This document shows positions 45,004-53,249 of a stretch of DNA of 53,249 nucleotides, piece by piece (position 1 is the first letter of the stretch; every line of letters starts with the position of its first letter). The stretch lies in assembly GCA_027622005.1 (NCBI GenBank), contig JAQBZH010000018.1, forward strand, positions 1-53,249. Direction: 5' to 3'. The notes below the pieces were generated by a model. The model was given only the letters and a program-made list of their open reading frames with translations, was not told the DNA's origin and did not search any database. The position numbers and the translations under genes are program-made. This DNA is from Bacteroidota bacterium (lineage in GTDB: Bacteria; Bacteroidota; Rhodothermia; Rhodothermales; UBA10348).

Positions 45004-46146
45004 CTATTCCAGGCCTCGCATGGTAAACTGGTTGGCGAAGTGCTTTTTGAAAACCGGGCTGAGAACCATATGCATTAATGCTTTTTGCGCCAATCCAAAG
45101 CCCGAACTTTGCCCGAGCCACATGTTCATTTCGGAGCGCTGGCGGGCCTTTTTAGCGCACTTTAGCCGATGTTTGGAGTACCTCGCAAACGTAGAATGAA
45201 AAGCGCCCGTGGGTTCTTTACGAATCGAAATCAGGTCCTCGCAGAGGGCGAACGCATCCAGCCATCCGAGATTCATACCTTGGCCTCCAATGGGGCTGAC
45301 TATGTGGGCAGCGTCGCCCGCTAACACCATGCGGCCCTTGAACATACTACTGGTTAAAAAGTGGGAAACGCCGAAAGAGCTGATCATCGAACACGTGTTC
45401 GCATCGACCTGAATACCGGTTCTCTGCTGAATAAAAGCGGTTAGGGAGTTCGCCTCGGAGTCGTTGACGCGGGTTTCCGTTCTGACTACCCACCTTCGAA
45501 CGCCGCCCGGAAGGGGAAAAGACTCAACTACGCCAGATCGCCCTAGAAATATGGCCGCATCGGGTCCGAAATCGGTGGAATCCGAAAAATCACCCATCAC
45601 AAAAGTATCGGGATAATCACCGCCGGAGTACGAAATGCCCAATCCCTTTCGGACCACACTGTTCATGCCGTCGCAACCCACTACGAACCCAGCTTGTAGC
45701 TCCGCACCATCCCGGGACTGGGCAAGGACTTCAGTGCCCGAATCGACCAGGCGAACCACATCAAATCCCCGGGTGAGCGCCTTAGGATCCAGCTCAAAAA
45801 GGCGAGCTTCTAGAATCGCTTCCGTTTCAAACTGTGGCAGACTGACAATAAATGGGTAGGGAGGCGCACAGTTAGCCATTGAAAATCTCCCAATCTCATG
45901 GCCGTTCACAAAGCCGAAGCCCCCATCAACTTGAACTCCTTGGGTCAGAATAGCTTCTGCGATCCCGACCCTGGCAAGTCTTTCCAGCGCAGGAGGATGA
46001 ATTCCGATGGAGCGCGAATGCTGGGTGGGCTCGGTCCGTTTTTCCAGTACTCTACAGGTAAAGCCGGCCTGAACGAGCAAAGCCCCCAAAAACAAACCCG
46101 TAGGTCCGGCGCCCACGATCACAACGTCGAAGTGGGGAGTCGTCAT
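45004..46146 (-). CDS. FAD-dependent monooxygenase of the type III polyketide cluster
   Basis: 380 residues from ATG 46146, chosen because the Rossmann strand (MTTPHFDVVIVGAGPTG) starts right there and the codon overlaps the methyltransferase stop by 4 nt (ATGA). The GxGxxG motif is at residues 11-16. The second FAD motif GDAAHIVSPIGGQGMN and the DG motif (VVGCDGMNSVVRKGLG) mark it as a PHBH-type aromatic hydroxylase using NAD(P)H and oxygen. Last gene of the cluster; likely hydroxylates the aromatic polyketide. Confidence 0.9.
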   Translation of the reverse strand: MTTPHFDVVIVGAGPTGLFLGALLVQAGFTCRVLEKRTEPTQHSRSIGIHPPALERLARVGIAEAILTQGVQVDGGFGFVNGHEIGRFSMANCAPPYPFIVSLPQFETEAILEARLFELDPKALTRGFDVVRLVDSGTEVLAQSRDGAELQAGFVVGCDGMNSVVRKGLGISYSGGDYPDTFVMGDFSDSTDFGPDAAIFLGRSGVVESFPLPGGVRRWVVRTETRVNDSEANSLTAFIQQRTGIQVDANTCSMISSFGVSHFLTSSMFKGRMVLAGDAAHIVSPIGGQGMNLGWLDAFALCEDLISIRKEPTGAFHSTFARYSKHRLKCAKKARQRSEMNMWLGQSSGFGLAQKALMHMVLSPVFKKHFANQFTMRGLE

Positions 46147-46829
46147 GGCTCGGAGATGAGCAAGTTTCGAAAAAGGGGCATGACTATGACGTCCCAATCG
46201 TCGGTAACTACTTCGAGAAGTTCGTCCTCTCGGTACGATCGTCGAATCGAGGTCAAGCCGTCGCGAACGATAAATGAGTTCCTGAAAAAGAACCACATCG
46301 GGAGAAATCCTACAAAGGCTAAGTCGTTACGGCGGATATCGTTATGAAGAACGAGGGTACTTGCGAGTTGCTTTGAATCATCCAAAAAAGCTGTCAATTC
46401 TGCTGTCGAAAGGTGATGCAGCACGTGGTTAGAAACCACGATGTCAAACTGTCGACCTTCTCGTACAAAGTCGGACGTTGTTTTTGCCTCAATCGACACG
46501 TTTTCAGGAAGCGCTAGACCGGAAGCATAATCCACCGCTCGGCGGTCGGGCTCAATGCCCGTCAGCTTAACCCGAACACCATCGGCGGCGGCCCATGCGG
46601 CCAAACGAATTAAGAGATCCCCGCCACCGCAGCCGATGTCCAGCATCGAGCACCCGTCGGTTAGCCGGGGCCGAATGAACCTCTTGTACGCTCGCCGCCA
46701 TCCCGAAAGCAGGCCATTGACTGTCGTAAACTGACGGTAAGTCTCACGAAGCATTTCCAGGTCGCAATCGGAATCGTCCATCAGTTCCAACAGATCCGTT
46801 CGGCGATGTTTAAGAAACAGAGTCGGCAT
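46143..46829 (-). CDS. Class I SAM-dependent methyltransferase of the polyketide cluster
   Basis: 228 residues. Motif I MLDIGCGGGDLLIRL (~62-76), the acidic loop GIEPDRRAVDYA, and motif IV region FDIVVSNHVLHHLS are intact. It starts directly after the polyketide synthase stop (no gap) and overlaps the monooxygenase by 4 nt, so the three genes are one transcript. Probably an O- or C-methyltransferase acting on the phenolic product. Confidence 0.9.
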   Translation of the reverse strand: MPTLFLKHRRTDLLELMDDSDCDLEMLRETYRQFTTVNGLLSGWRRAYKRFIRPRLTDGCSMLDIGCGGGDLLIRLAAWAAADGVRVKLTGIEPDRRAVDYASGLALPENVSIEAKTTSDFVREGRQFDIVVSNHVLHHLSTAELTAFLDDSKQLASTLVLHNDIRRNDLAFVGFLPMWFFFRNSFIVRDGLTSIRRSYREDELLEVVTDDWDVIVMPLFRNLLISEP

Positions 46830-47870
46830 CTATACCTGCGAGAATAGGGCGCTTTCGACCGTAAGACCGGGGCCAAACGCCATCGCATACATCCTGTCGC
46901 CCGTTGCGCCAGAGCCCGACTTCAAGATATGATCCAGCACAAATAAGATGGTGGCGCTGCTCATATTTCCGTATTGACTCAAAACGCGGCGCGAGGCATC
47001 GAGCGCCGTTGCAGAAAGGTTTAGTCCAGCCTCTACTTTGTCCAGAATGGCGCGCCCTCCCGGGTGGATAGCCCAATGATCGATGTCTGCCCTGGCGAGT
47101 CCGCTTTCCTTTAGGAGGCCATCCACGATGCCTGCTACATTGGCCTCGAGAATGCGGGGTACGTAGGTCGACAATACCATATCAAAACCGTGATCCCCGA
47201 TCGTCCAGGCCATGTCTCCTTCACTGTCGGGGGCTAACATCGACGAGAAGGAGTCAATCATCAACGCCGCGACCCCGTCTGATGGCTTTCGGGCGCTAAC
47301 CAAGGCTCCGCTAACACCATCAGCAAACACGGAGGTTGCTATGATATCATCAATATCTTCCGACGGCTCGAGATGTAAGCTGCAGAATTCGAGGCACACG
47401 ACCAGAACGACCGAAGAAGGGTCGGCGCTACAAAACGCTTCAGCCATTTTTAGGGCCGGGAAGGCGGCGTAACAGCCCATAAAACCAATATGGAACCGCT
47501 TGACGGACGGTTTTAGTCGCAAGTCCTTCACGATATAATAGTCGGGTCCGGGAGCGAAGAAACCCGTGCATGAAACGGTAATGACGTGGGTCACATCATC
47601 CGAAACAAATGCAGGACATCCGACCAAGAGGTCGGCAGCCGTTTTCGAAAACAGCTTTCGGGCTTCAATAGTGTAGAGGTCGTTTCTAGTTTTGGTTGAT
47701 GGGGAGAGAAACCGAGCTTCGCTATCGAAAAAATGCCCATCCCCTCGGGCATCGTATAAATCGGGGATGACACTGTACCGCGTTTGAATGCCAGAACTTC
47801 GGTAGATCTTTCGAGCCAAACGCACGCCCTTGCCATCGGGATCGAGTTGAGCGGCCATGGCTTCACCCAC
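46830..47870 (-). CDS. Type III polyketide synthase (chalcone/stilbene synthase family)
   Basis: 346 residues from GTG 47870. The catalytic triad is Cys133 (GFMGCYAAFPAL), His269 (WAIHPGGRAI) and Asn302 (QYGNMSS). The N-terminal YRSSGIQTRYSVIPD motif is normal. These enzymes condense malonyl-CoA onto an acyl starter to make alkylpyrones or alkylresorcinols. In-frame sequence upstream to ~47963 still encodes family-like residues (AFIHHICTNVPEYQYDQEVV) but has no ATG, GTG or TTG. The true start may be CTG 47933 or ATT 47963, or the original start was lost. First gene of the PKS-methyltransferase-monooxygenase operon. Confidence 0.9.
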   Translation of the reverse strand: MGEAMAAQLDPDGKGVRLARKIYRSSGIQTRYSVIPDLYDARGDGHFFDSEARFLSPSTKTRNDLYTIEARKLFSKTAADLLVGCPAFVSDDVTHVITVSCTGFFAPGPDYYIVKDLRLKPSVKRFHIGFMGCYAAFPALKMAEAFCSADPSSVVLVVCLEFCSLHLEPSEDIDDIIATSVFADGVSGALVSARKPSDGVAALMIDSFSSMLAPDSEGDMAWTIGDHGFDMVLSTYVPRILEANVAGIVDGLLKESGLARADIDHWAIHPGGRAILDKVEAGLNLSATALDASRRVLSQYGNMSSATILFVLDHILKSGSGATGDRMYAMAFGPGLTVESALFSQV

Positions 47871-47999
47871 TACTTCCTGATCGTATTGATATTCAGGTAC
47901 ATTCGTGCAAATGTGATGGATGAAGGCTGGCAGGGGGTCCTCTGTGGGATATTTCCCTTCAATCTAACGCGTCAGACCTCGATTGTCATCATCAATTAA

Positions 48000-48028
48000 T
48001 TGACATATCATAAATAGTATAGTATATT
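48000..48028 (+). promoter_or_regulatory. Consensus sigma-70 promoter of the toxin-antitoxin pair
   Basis: TTGACA (48000-48005), exactly 17 bp, then TATATT (48023-48028). The toxin ATG is at 48035, where transcription should start, so the mRNA would be leaderless. The palindrome CAATTAATTG (47993-48002) overlaps the -35 box and could be the antitoxin operator. Confidence 0.7.
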
Positions 48029-48034
48029 AATGGT

Positions 48035-48316
48035 ATGTGGGAAGTCTATGAACATAAAAATGCCACTAAACGATTGTCAAGAACTCCTCAAGAGGTTTTG
48101 AATCGTTACGAGAAATGGAAAGACATCGTCGAGGTTTCGGGTCCAGAAGGTCTAAAGCTGATTAAAGGATTTCATGACGAAGCCTTGTCAGGAAAGTGGA
48201 AAGGACATCGCTCTTCGCGACTAAACCAACAGTACAGAGTCATCTACAGAGTCGAGGTGGACAAAGTGTTTGTTCTCGTTATGGAAGTGACTCCTCACGA
48301 TTACCGAAGGAAGTAA
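48035..48316 (+). CDS. RelE/HigB-type toxin
   Basis: 93 residues of the RelE/ParE superfamily: MWEVYEHKNATKRLSRTPQEVLNRYEKWKDIV, GFHDEALSGKWKGHRSSRLN, QQYRVIYRVEVDKVFVLVMEVTPHDYRR. The basic RSSRLNQQYRVIYRV strand and terminal His-Asp-Tyr are as in ribosome-dependent mRNA endonucleases. It precedes its antitoxin, as in higBA loci. An apparently leaderless start (ATG 48035) follows the promoter directly. Confidence 0.85.
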   Translation: MWEVYEHKNATKRLSRTPQEVLNRYEKWKDIVEVSGPEGLKLIKGFHDEALSGKWKGHRSSRLNQQYRVIYRVEVDKVFVLVMEVTPHDYRRK

Positions 48317-48318
48317 CC

Positions 48319-48585
48319 ATGGACATGAGTCAATTTACTAAGGCTAAAAGGCGTGTTTCTTTGTCCGTCGGAGAATCTGTTCGGATTGTGAGGGAGCTTC
48401 AAGAGCTTACTCAAACGGATTTAGCGGCGCTTACGGGCATTCCTCAATCAACCATTTCGGCCATTGAGAACAACCGTATAAACTTGGGTGTGGAACGCGC
48501 AAAAGTCGTGGCAAGAGCACTACAAGTGCATCCTGCTGTCCTAGTATTTCCGGGTTGGGACGTGAAAAGGGAATCTGCAGCCTAA
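48319..48585 (+). CDS. HigA-like Xre-family antitoxin
   Basis: 88 residues with a helix-turn-helix of the Xre type (~24-75, LQELTQTDLAALTGIPQSTISAIENNRINLGVERAKVVARAL). It follows the toxin by 2 nt. It should bind the toxin and repress the promoter upstream. Order toxin-antitoxin plus an Xre antitoxin identify the HigBA layout. Confidence 0.87.
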   Translation: MDMSQFTKAKRRVSLSVGESVRIVRELQELTQTDLAALTGIPQSTISAIENNRINLGVERAKVVARALQVHPAVLVFPGWDVKRESAA

Positions 48586-48723
48586 GGCTGGAGGTTCACA
48601 GACTGGTTTCGGTTGATATTTCATCCCGAGCCCCGGTGGACGATCTTTTAAATCCTGTGGTTAACTTCCCGTCTCGAATCGATCTCGAACCGTCTTCAAA
48701 CCGATCTCACCCCAACCATCATC

Positions 48724-49689
48724 ATGGCCAACCCGCATTTTTTTCCTGAAATCGAGCCGTACGAGACCGGAACCCTAAAGGTAGATGACCTTCACACACT
48801 CCATTGGGAGCAGTGCGGAAACCCCAGCGGAGAGCCGATTATTTTCCTGCACGGCGGGCCAGGGGCCGGTTACTCCACGTATGACCGGCGGTTTTTCGAC
48901 CCCTCGCACTTTAGAATTGTGCTTTTTGATCAACGAGGGGCTGGCCGTTCGCGGCCTATGGGCGAATTGACCAACAACACGATCGACCACCTGGTGGATG
49001 ATATTGAAACCCTCCGAAAATATCTAGGAATTGAGACTTGGCACGTATTTGGGGGATCCTGGGGGAGCACGTTGTCTTTGTATTACGCGCAGGAGCGTCC
49101 CGCCGCTTGTCGCACGCTTACCATTCGCGGCATTTGGCTCTTGCGTGACGAAGAGATTCATTGGTGGCTTTATGGAATGCGGCTCATCCAGCCCGAACGC
49201 TGGAAGGTATTTTCGGAGCACCTACCTGAAGCAGACCGAAGTGACCTCCTCGAAGGGTATTGGAAGAAATTCAATAGCGCTAACCGCGACGAGGCGCTGA
49301 AAGCTGCTCAGATCTGGAGTGTTTACGAAGGGTCCTCGTGCACGATGGATCCGAATCCCGACTTTGAAGCTGCTTTTCACGACGAAAACAAAGCCTGGTG
49401 TTTGGCCCGATTGGAGGCGCATTACTTCCGAAACGTCCGACTGGACCCCGAAGACCTCCTGCTTAAGCGAGTAAACGTCATTCGGCACATCCCAACTTTC
49501 ATTGTGCACGGCCGGTGGGACATTGTGTGCCCAGTGGCAAGCGCCGTGGATCTCCACGAGATGTGGCCGGAATCGAGTCTGGTCATTGTGCCTGACGCCG
49601 GGCATTCGTCCCATGAACCGGGAATCACCCGAGAATTGGTGGCCGCGACAAACCGGATAAAGGAGAAAGGGACGCCGCTGATTTCATAA
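48724..49689 (+). CDS. pip: Proline iminopeptidase
   Basis: 321 residues, S33 alpha/beta hydrolase removing N-terminal proline. The oxyanion motif HGGPGAGYS, the DQRGAGRS loop, the nucleophile elbow GGSWGSTLSL (Ser ~112), the Asp near WDIVCP and the His in DAGHSSHEPG complete the triad. Cytosolic, monocistronic, 138 bp after the antitoxin. Confidence 0.95.
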   Translation: MANPHFFPEIEPYETGTLKVDDLHTLHWEQCGNPSGEPIIFLHGGPGAGYSTYDRRFFDPSHFRIVLFDQRGAGRSRPMGELTNNTIDHLVDDIETLRKYLGIETWHVFGGSWGSTLSLYYAQERPAACRTLTIRGIWLLRDEEIHWWLYGMRLIQPERWKVFSEHLPEADRSDLLEGYWKKFNSANRDEALKAAQIWSVYEGSSCTMDPNPDFEAAFHDENKAWCLARLEAHYFRNVRLDPEDLLLKRVNVIRHIPTFIVHGRWDIVCPVASAVDLHEMWPESSLVIVPDAGHSSHEPGITRELVAATNRIKEKGTPLIS

Positions 49690-49706
49690 TCTCGCAGTTC
49701 GAGAAC

Positions 49707-50216
49707 TCATCTTCGAACTAAATGTCCGTCTTTGATATGGAATTGCGCTCGGATTTGCTGGTCGGTTAATCCGGAGTGAACTAGTTCGTTGAGTTCAGCC
49801 CGCAGAACCGAGGCGTCGAGCACATTTTGGACTGTGATTCCATCGAGATGAGAAATGGCAGCCAAATGGACTTTTCTGCGTTCGGATTCTATGGTTGAAA
49901 GAACAGCGTCGGAGAAGAAATTGGTATGCGGTTCCGTACTCAAATGATGCGTCGTAAAGCCAAGATTTTCTTCCGTTATCTCGGCCACTTGGCTTAGCGG
50001 AATGGAATCGGCTTCAACGGCTAACCGAACGCCACCTTTGGAGCCTTTAGTTGACGTTACCAATCCCGCTTCCTTGATTCCTTGGATGAGCCGTCGCACG
50101 ACCACAGGATGAGCATTCACCCGGTCCGACAAGTCGCTTGAGCTAAGAAGAACGTTGGGGTCTCTGGCCAATTCGACCAAAACGTGAAGCGCCACCGAAA
50201 ATCGAGTATTTGTCAT
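49707..50216 (-). CDS. Rrf2-family transcriptional regulator without cysteines
   Basis: 169 residues. The winged HTH is at ~1-70 (FSVALHVLVELARD, SDLSDRVNAHPVVVRRLIQGIKEAGLV, KGSKGGVRL). The three cysteines that bind an iron-sulfur cluster in IscR/NsrR are absent; the protein has no cysteine at all, as in YwnA-like members. The C-terminal helix part follows. Target genes unknown. Convergent with pip, 17 bp apart. Confidence 0.88.
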   Translation of the reverse strand: MTNTRFSVALHVLVELARDPNVLLSSSDLSDRVNAHPVVVRRLIQGIKEAGLVTSTKGSKGGVRLAVEADSIPLSQVAEITEENLGFTTHHLSTEPHTNFFSDAVLSTIESERRKVHLAAISHLDGITVQNVLDASVLRAELNELVHSGLTDQQIRAQFHIKDGHLVRR

Positions 50217-50268
50217 GTGATCTACCAGCGTGTGTAACAGATAATGTTACATATTAGCACCCACTTAA

Positions 50269-50541
50269 TCAATTGCTAAAGATCTTCGGACCGTCTTCCT
50301 GCATAATTTCGATGTCCTGGATGGCAAACCACGATTCACCTTCCATTCCAGCGCTGTTTTTGTAGGGTTGTTCAGGATCCCCGGTTTGAATATCCACAAC
50401 GAAAACGAGGTCCTTTTTCATCCCATCGGCCACCTCAACAGCTTTGGCAACGTCCGCTACCCGCCCGGTTATGCTTCCAACCGCAATACCTTCACGGCTG
50501 TAAAGATGTACGCGAACTTGTTTTCCGATGAAGTGATACAT
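50269..50541 (-). CDS. Small conserved-looking protein of unknown function
   Basis: 90 residues, mostly beta, beginning MYHFIGKQVRVHLYSREGIA (like an Sm- or SH3-type barrel strand pattern) and ending EIMQEDGPKIF. No signal or helix. It may be co-regulated with the Rrf2 gene but is separated by 52 bp. No family assigned. Confidence 0.6.
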   Translation of the reverse strand: MYHFIGKQVRVHLYSREGIAVGSITGRVADVAKAVEVADGMKKDLVFVVDIQTGDPEQPYKNSAGMEGESWFAIQDIEIMQEDGPKIFSN

Positions 50542-50699
50542 TTTAATGCTTGATTTGGTCGTGCCCGGTTTCGTTCAAAACGGCTCCCGGAATGTCATTC
50601 TGTGCAATTCGACGTCGTCGACAATAGAATAAAAATACAACCGTTACCGTTACCTTGCGATGTTGGTTCAATTTTGGGCTGATTCAATCATACGTGTTT

Positions 50700-53048
50700 A
50701 TGAAGGTCTGGGGCTCAATTTTCCTGCTGTTCTGCTTAACGTCCTGTTCAGTGGAATTGACGAACGCGCAGGTTCGGTTAAGAGGCCGTGTTTTAGATGT
50801 ATCCGATGGCTCACCCCTTCCTTCAGCTACCGTCCAAATTAAAGGCAGCACTCGAGGTACTATAACCAATACCGACGGACAGTTCGAAATAGCAGTTGTA
50901 CGTTTTCCAGTCATTCTTCAGGTCCGTTTTATTGGCTATCGGAGCAGTGAATTCGAACTAGCTTCCGTACCCACCGCGCCGCTCGTGTTAAGCCTGCAAC
51001 CCGTGCTTTTCTCTCTGGATGAAGTCGTTGTTTCGGGTGAAAATCCGGCCCACAACATTATGCGACAAGTGCTTAAGGCCAAGGAGCGCATGCGTTTACA
51101 TCTAAAGGGAACGTACGCGGATACGTATACTCGATTCATGTTGTATTCTGATTTTAGCTTGGTTCAAATGAATGAAAGCGTTCGAGCTAACTGGTGGACA
51201 CCTCAGGCTGGAACACGAGAACTAATTCGAGCCGAGCGGTCGAGTCTTCGAAACAGTGGCACTTTTCGCTTCGCTTCCCCCCATGCGGTTTCGAATTTTT
51301 ACGATGATGATATCGAAATATTGGGCTCTCGATTTGTTGGCCCCTTACATCCGAATGCGCTAGAACATTATGTCTTTACGCTGGGAGAAACTCGCATTTT
51401 GGACGGAAAAAAAGTCTTTGATATTTACTTTTCCCCACAAAGTTTGACGCTCCCTGCGTTTACCGGCCACGTTGCCGTTTTGGATTCGGTGTATGCTGTT
51501 TTGGAGGTTAGCCTTCGACCTCATCCCTCGACCAATGTCTTGCCCCCCGTTCAAAAACATGATGTGTACTTTGAACAACAGTTTGTATCTGTTGGAGATA
51601 GTGTATGGTTGCCAATAAGTCTCCGCGTGCAAGGCGTAGTTTCCTTCGGTAGAACCGGTGTTCAATACCCAGATGCTCGATATGAGCAGATTTCTGGTTT
51701 ATCGCTACACGTTGTTAATCCACCTGTACCTGACTCATTGGCTATTCGGGGCCCTCAAACGGTACGACATCCTATGGCAGATCGAAGCGACGAGCTCTTT
51801 GCACGAAACCCTTCGTTTATTCCGCTGACTCCAAAGGAGATAGAAGTTCTCGTTACGATGGATCCGTCAATGAGCATTGACCGGGCATTCCGACCAGAGG
51901 GATTGCTTAGCGGTTATGCGGCTTTTCCGGTGTCCGAGGAAGCTGAACAGCAGGCAGCCGAGCCCTCGAGCCGATTTGACCTAGCCAGTCGAATCGTAGG
52001 CGGCGATTGGTTTTGGTTTAACCGCGTTGATGGTTGGCATCCAGGTTTTAGTTACGGTTCCAAATCGAGTGAGTCCTTTCAGTGGCGAGCTTCTTTAGGC
52101 TACTCTACTATGCGCCAACGGCTGACTCATCGCGAACAGATCGCCGTGCCCTGGACCTGGAGCGACCTGAAGGGAAAAGTAGGCGTAGAATATCTGGATG
52201 CTACATCCGTCATCGCCCGGGACGATGATCTTGGTCGATTCATTCCAGGGTTCGCGACGTATTTGGGCTACAACGACTTATACGATTATTACAGTCGTAG
52301 AGCAGGGAGTATTAGTATCGACGTTTCCCCTAAAAAGGGGGCTTTGCAGGTCTCACTGAAGGGCCACACGGAGGTACATAATAGCCTCAGAAAATTATCC
52401 AGTCACAAAGGATGGCTGTTTTACAACAATCAACCAGAAAATCCAGCCATTCATCGCGGCGACCTACGCTCCCTTGAAGTCGTTGCAAAGGTTGGGAATG
52501 AGTTGTCTCGTTCACTCGAAGTCTCGTACGAGCGCTCTCCTGGGCCAGTTTTTGGGTCCGATTGGACATTTGGTCGGATCGAAGCAAAAGGCACATTGAG
52601 ATTTAAAACCTTTTATCAACGAAGAGCCCACCCGAATTGGTTCAGGATTACGGTTTTCGGAGGTACAGGTACGGGAGAAATGCCCGTTCAGCGGCAGTTT
52701 TCATTGAGCGGTTCAGCCGGATTGTATTCGAATTTTACCGGCTTTCGAACACTCAAAAGTTCGCGTTTTGTAGCGGACCGGCTCAGTGGGATATTTTGGG
52801 CGCATGATTTTACAACCGCCTTGTTTGAAAAACTGGGTCTTTGGGGACTGGCCGACAAAGGAATGGGATTGTACGTGTTTGGCGGACATGCTTTTTCTTC
52901 TAAAGTCGAGCATATTGGAGAATTTGGAGGCCGCTATCACGAAGTCGGAATGGGTATTACCTACCCCTTTGGAATGCCCGTTCGAATTGAATTGGCTACG
53001 GGGTCGGATGGTGGCTATTCCTTCCGGTTTGGACGGCCTCTCAAGTAA
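50700..53048 (+). CDS. DUF5686 outer-membrane protein with carboxypeptidase-like domain
   Basis: 782 residues from ATG 50700, preferred over 50655 because it gives a signal peptide (MKVWGSIFLLFCLTSC; cleavage as lipoprotein at Cys16 or near TNAQV). A carboxypeptidase-regulatory-like domain (~24-105, RGRVLDVSDGSPLPSATVQIKGS) is followed by a linker DEVVVSG and the long DUF5686 barrel-like region with paired aromatic beta strands to the C-terminus (GGYSFRFGRPLK). This family is Bacteroidota-specific and of unknown role. The last 200 bases of the window (53049-53249) show no gene. Confidence 0.85.
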   Translation: MKVWGSIFLLFCLTSCSVELTNAQVRLRGRVLDVSDGSPLPSATVQIKGSTRGTITNTDGQFEIAVVRFPVILQVRFIGYRSSEFELASVPTAPLVLSLQPVLFSLDEVVVSGENPAHNIMRQVLKAKERMRLHLKGTYADTYTRFMLYSDFSLVQMNESVRANWWTPQAGTRELIRAERSSLRNSGTFRFASPHAVSNFYDDDIEILGSRFVGPLHPNALEHYVFTLGETRILDGKKVFDIYFSPQSLTLPAFTGHVAVLDSVYAVLEVSLRPHPSTNVLPPVQKHDVYFEQQFVSVGDSVWLPISLRVQGVVSFGRTGVQYPDARYEQISGLSLHVVNPPVPDSLAIRGPQTVRHPMADRSDELFARNPSFIPLTPKEIEVLVTMDPSMSIDRAFRPEGLLSGYAAFPVSEEAEQQAAEPSSRFDLASRIVGGDWFWFNRVDGWHPGFSYGSKSSESFQWRASLGYSTMRQRLTHREQIAVPWTWSDLKGKVGVEYLDATSVIARDDDLGRFIPGFATYLGYNDLYDYYSRRAGSISIDVSPKKGALQVSLKGHTEVHNSLRKLSSHKGWLFYNNQPENPAIHRGDLRSLEVVAKVGNELSRSLEVSYERSPGPVFGSDWTFGRIEAKGTLRFKTFYQRRAHPNWFRITVFGGTGTGEMPVQRQFSLSGSAGLYSNFTGFRTLKSSRFVADRLSGIFWAHDFTTALFEKLGLWGLADKGMGLYVFGGHAFSSKVEHIGEFGGRYHEVGMGITYPFGMPVRIELATGSDGGYSFRFGRPLK

Positions 53049-53249
53049 TTTCGGCAGTATCGTTCCTTGAATTAAAGGAAGTTCTCTCGACGAAGTTTGG
53101 CCGACTCCGCGCAAAGCACAGGTAACAAAGCAGTATGACCCGCCAGCCACCATGGGGATGAATTAGGGATCTGCACGGGGGTGCGGCCCGGTCGGTAACT
53201 GAATTGGTTTTGACGACTCCAACGCTTGGTTAAGAGGCGCGGCGATGAA

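Noticed and set aside
46147-46296. 50-residue N-terminal extension of the FAD monooxygenase
   Set aside because: It overlaps the methyltransferase coding region and precedes the Rossmann strand; ATG 46146 with ATGA overlap is the better start.

Overview
The window looks like a chromosomal piece of a marine member of the Rhodothermota/Balneolota-Bacteroidota side of the tree. The reasons are a TonB-dependent receptor with a carboxypeptidase-like plug extension, a PorV-family protein, several exported proteins with type IX-type C-terminal sorting domains (the NYPNPFNPST motif), a DUF5686 protein, and a Bacteroidota-style FtsX/MacB permease. Placement to genus is not possible from this window.

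Left core (1-17673): the 3' end of an S9 peptidase gene, a complete ssrA (tmRNA) with its terminator, a truncated FtsX-type permease, an exported unknown, a Wzx-like flippase with aroQ, a MerR-like HTH regulator, mnmA, an orphan histidine kinase with a degraded ATP-binding N box, a DAHP synthase-dgcN-dgcA operon, a lipoprotein with a duplicated domain, a short HPF and an M32 carboxypeptidase.

Island (17751-40499): it sits at the 3' end of tRNA-Thr(CGT). A perfect 50-bp copy of the tRNA 3' part is repeated at 40450-40499. Both ends hold broken integrase genes, IS3 scraps and gene stubs, so the island is probably no longer mobile. Its centre is an intact block. A DeoR/GlpR-type repressor is divergent from a co-directional run of eleven genes: TonB receptor, 1089-aa exported protein, PorV-like protein, lamin-tail/LamG protein, LamG/propeller protein, parvulin-like lipoprotein, glpK, glpD, glpQ lipoprotein, glpF and glpT. 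The genes overlap or nearly touch. The arrangement suggests a self-contained locus that captures glycerophosphodiesters or a glycerol-phosphate polymer at the surface, hydrolyses them, imports glycerol and glycerol-3-phosphate, and oxidises them to dihydroxyacetone phosphate. This is the best candidate for an undescribed system here.

Second, smaller accretion (40500-42111): integrase remnant, TrkA-C fragment, IS3 orfA stub, and a phd antitoxin with a ParE-like toxin. The toxin is cut exactly at a third, 17-bp att-like sequence.

Right core (42165-53249): a Tat-exported aminotransferase V-fold protein, a serine hydrolase, a three-gene type III polyketide cluster (PKS, methyltransferase, FAD monooxygenase) on the minus strand, a HigBA-like toxin-antitoxin pair with a consensus promoter and apparently leaderless toxin mRNA, proline iminopeptidase, a cysteine-free Rrf2 regulator, a small conserved unknown, and a DUF5686 outer-membrane-type protein.
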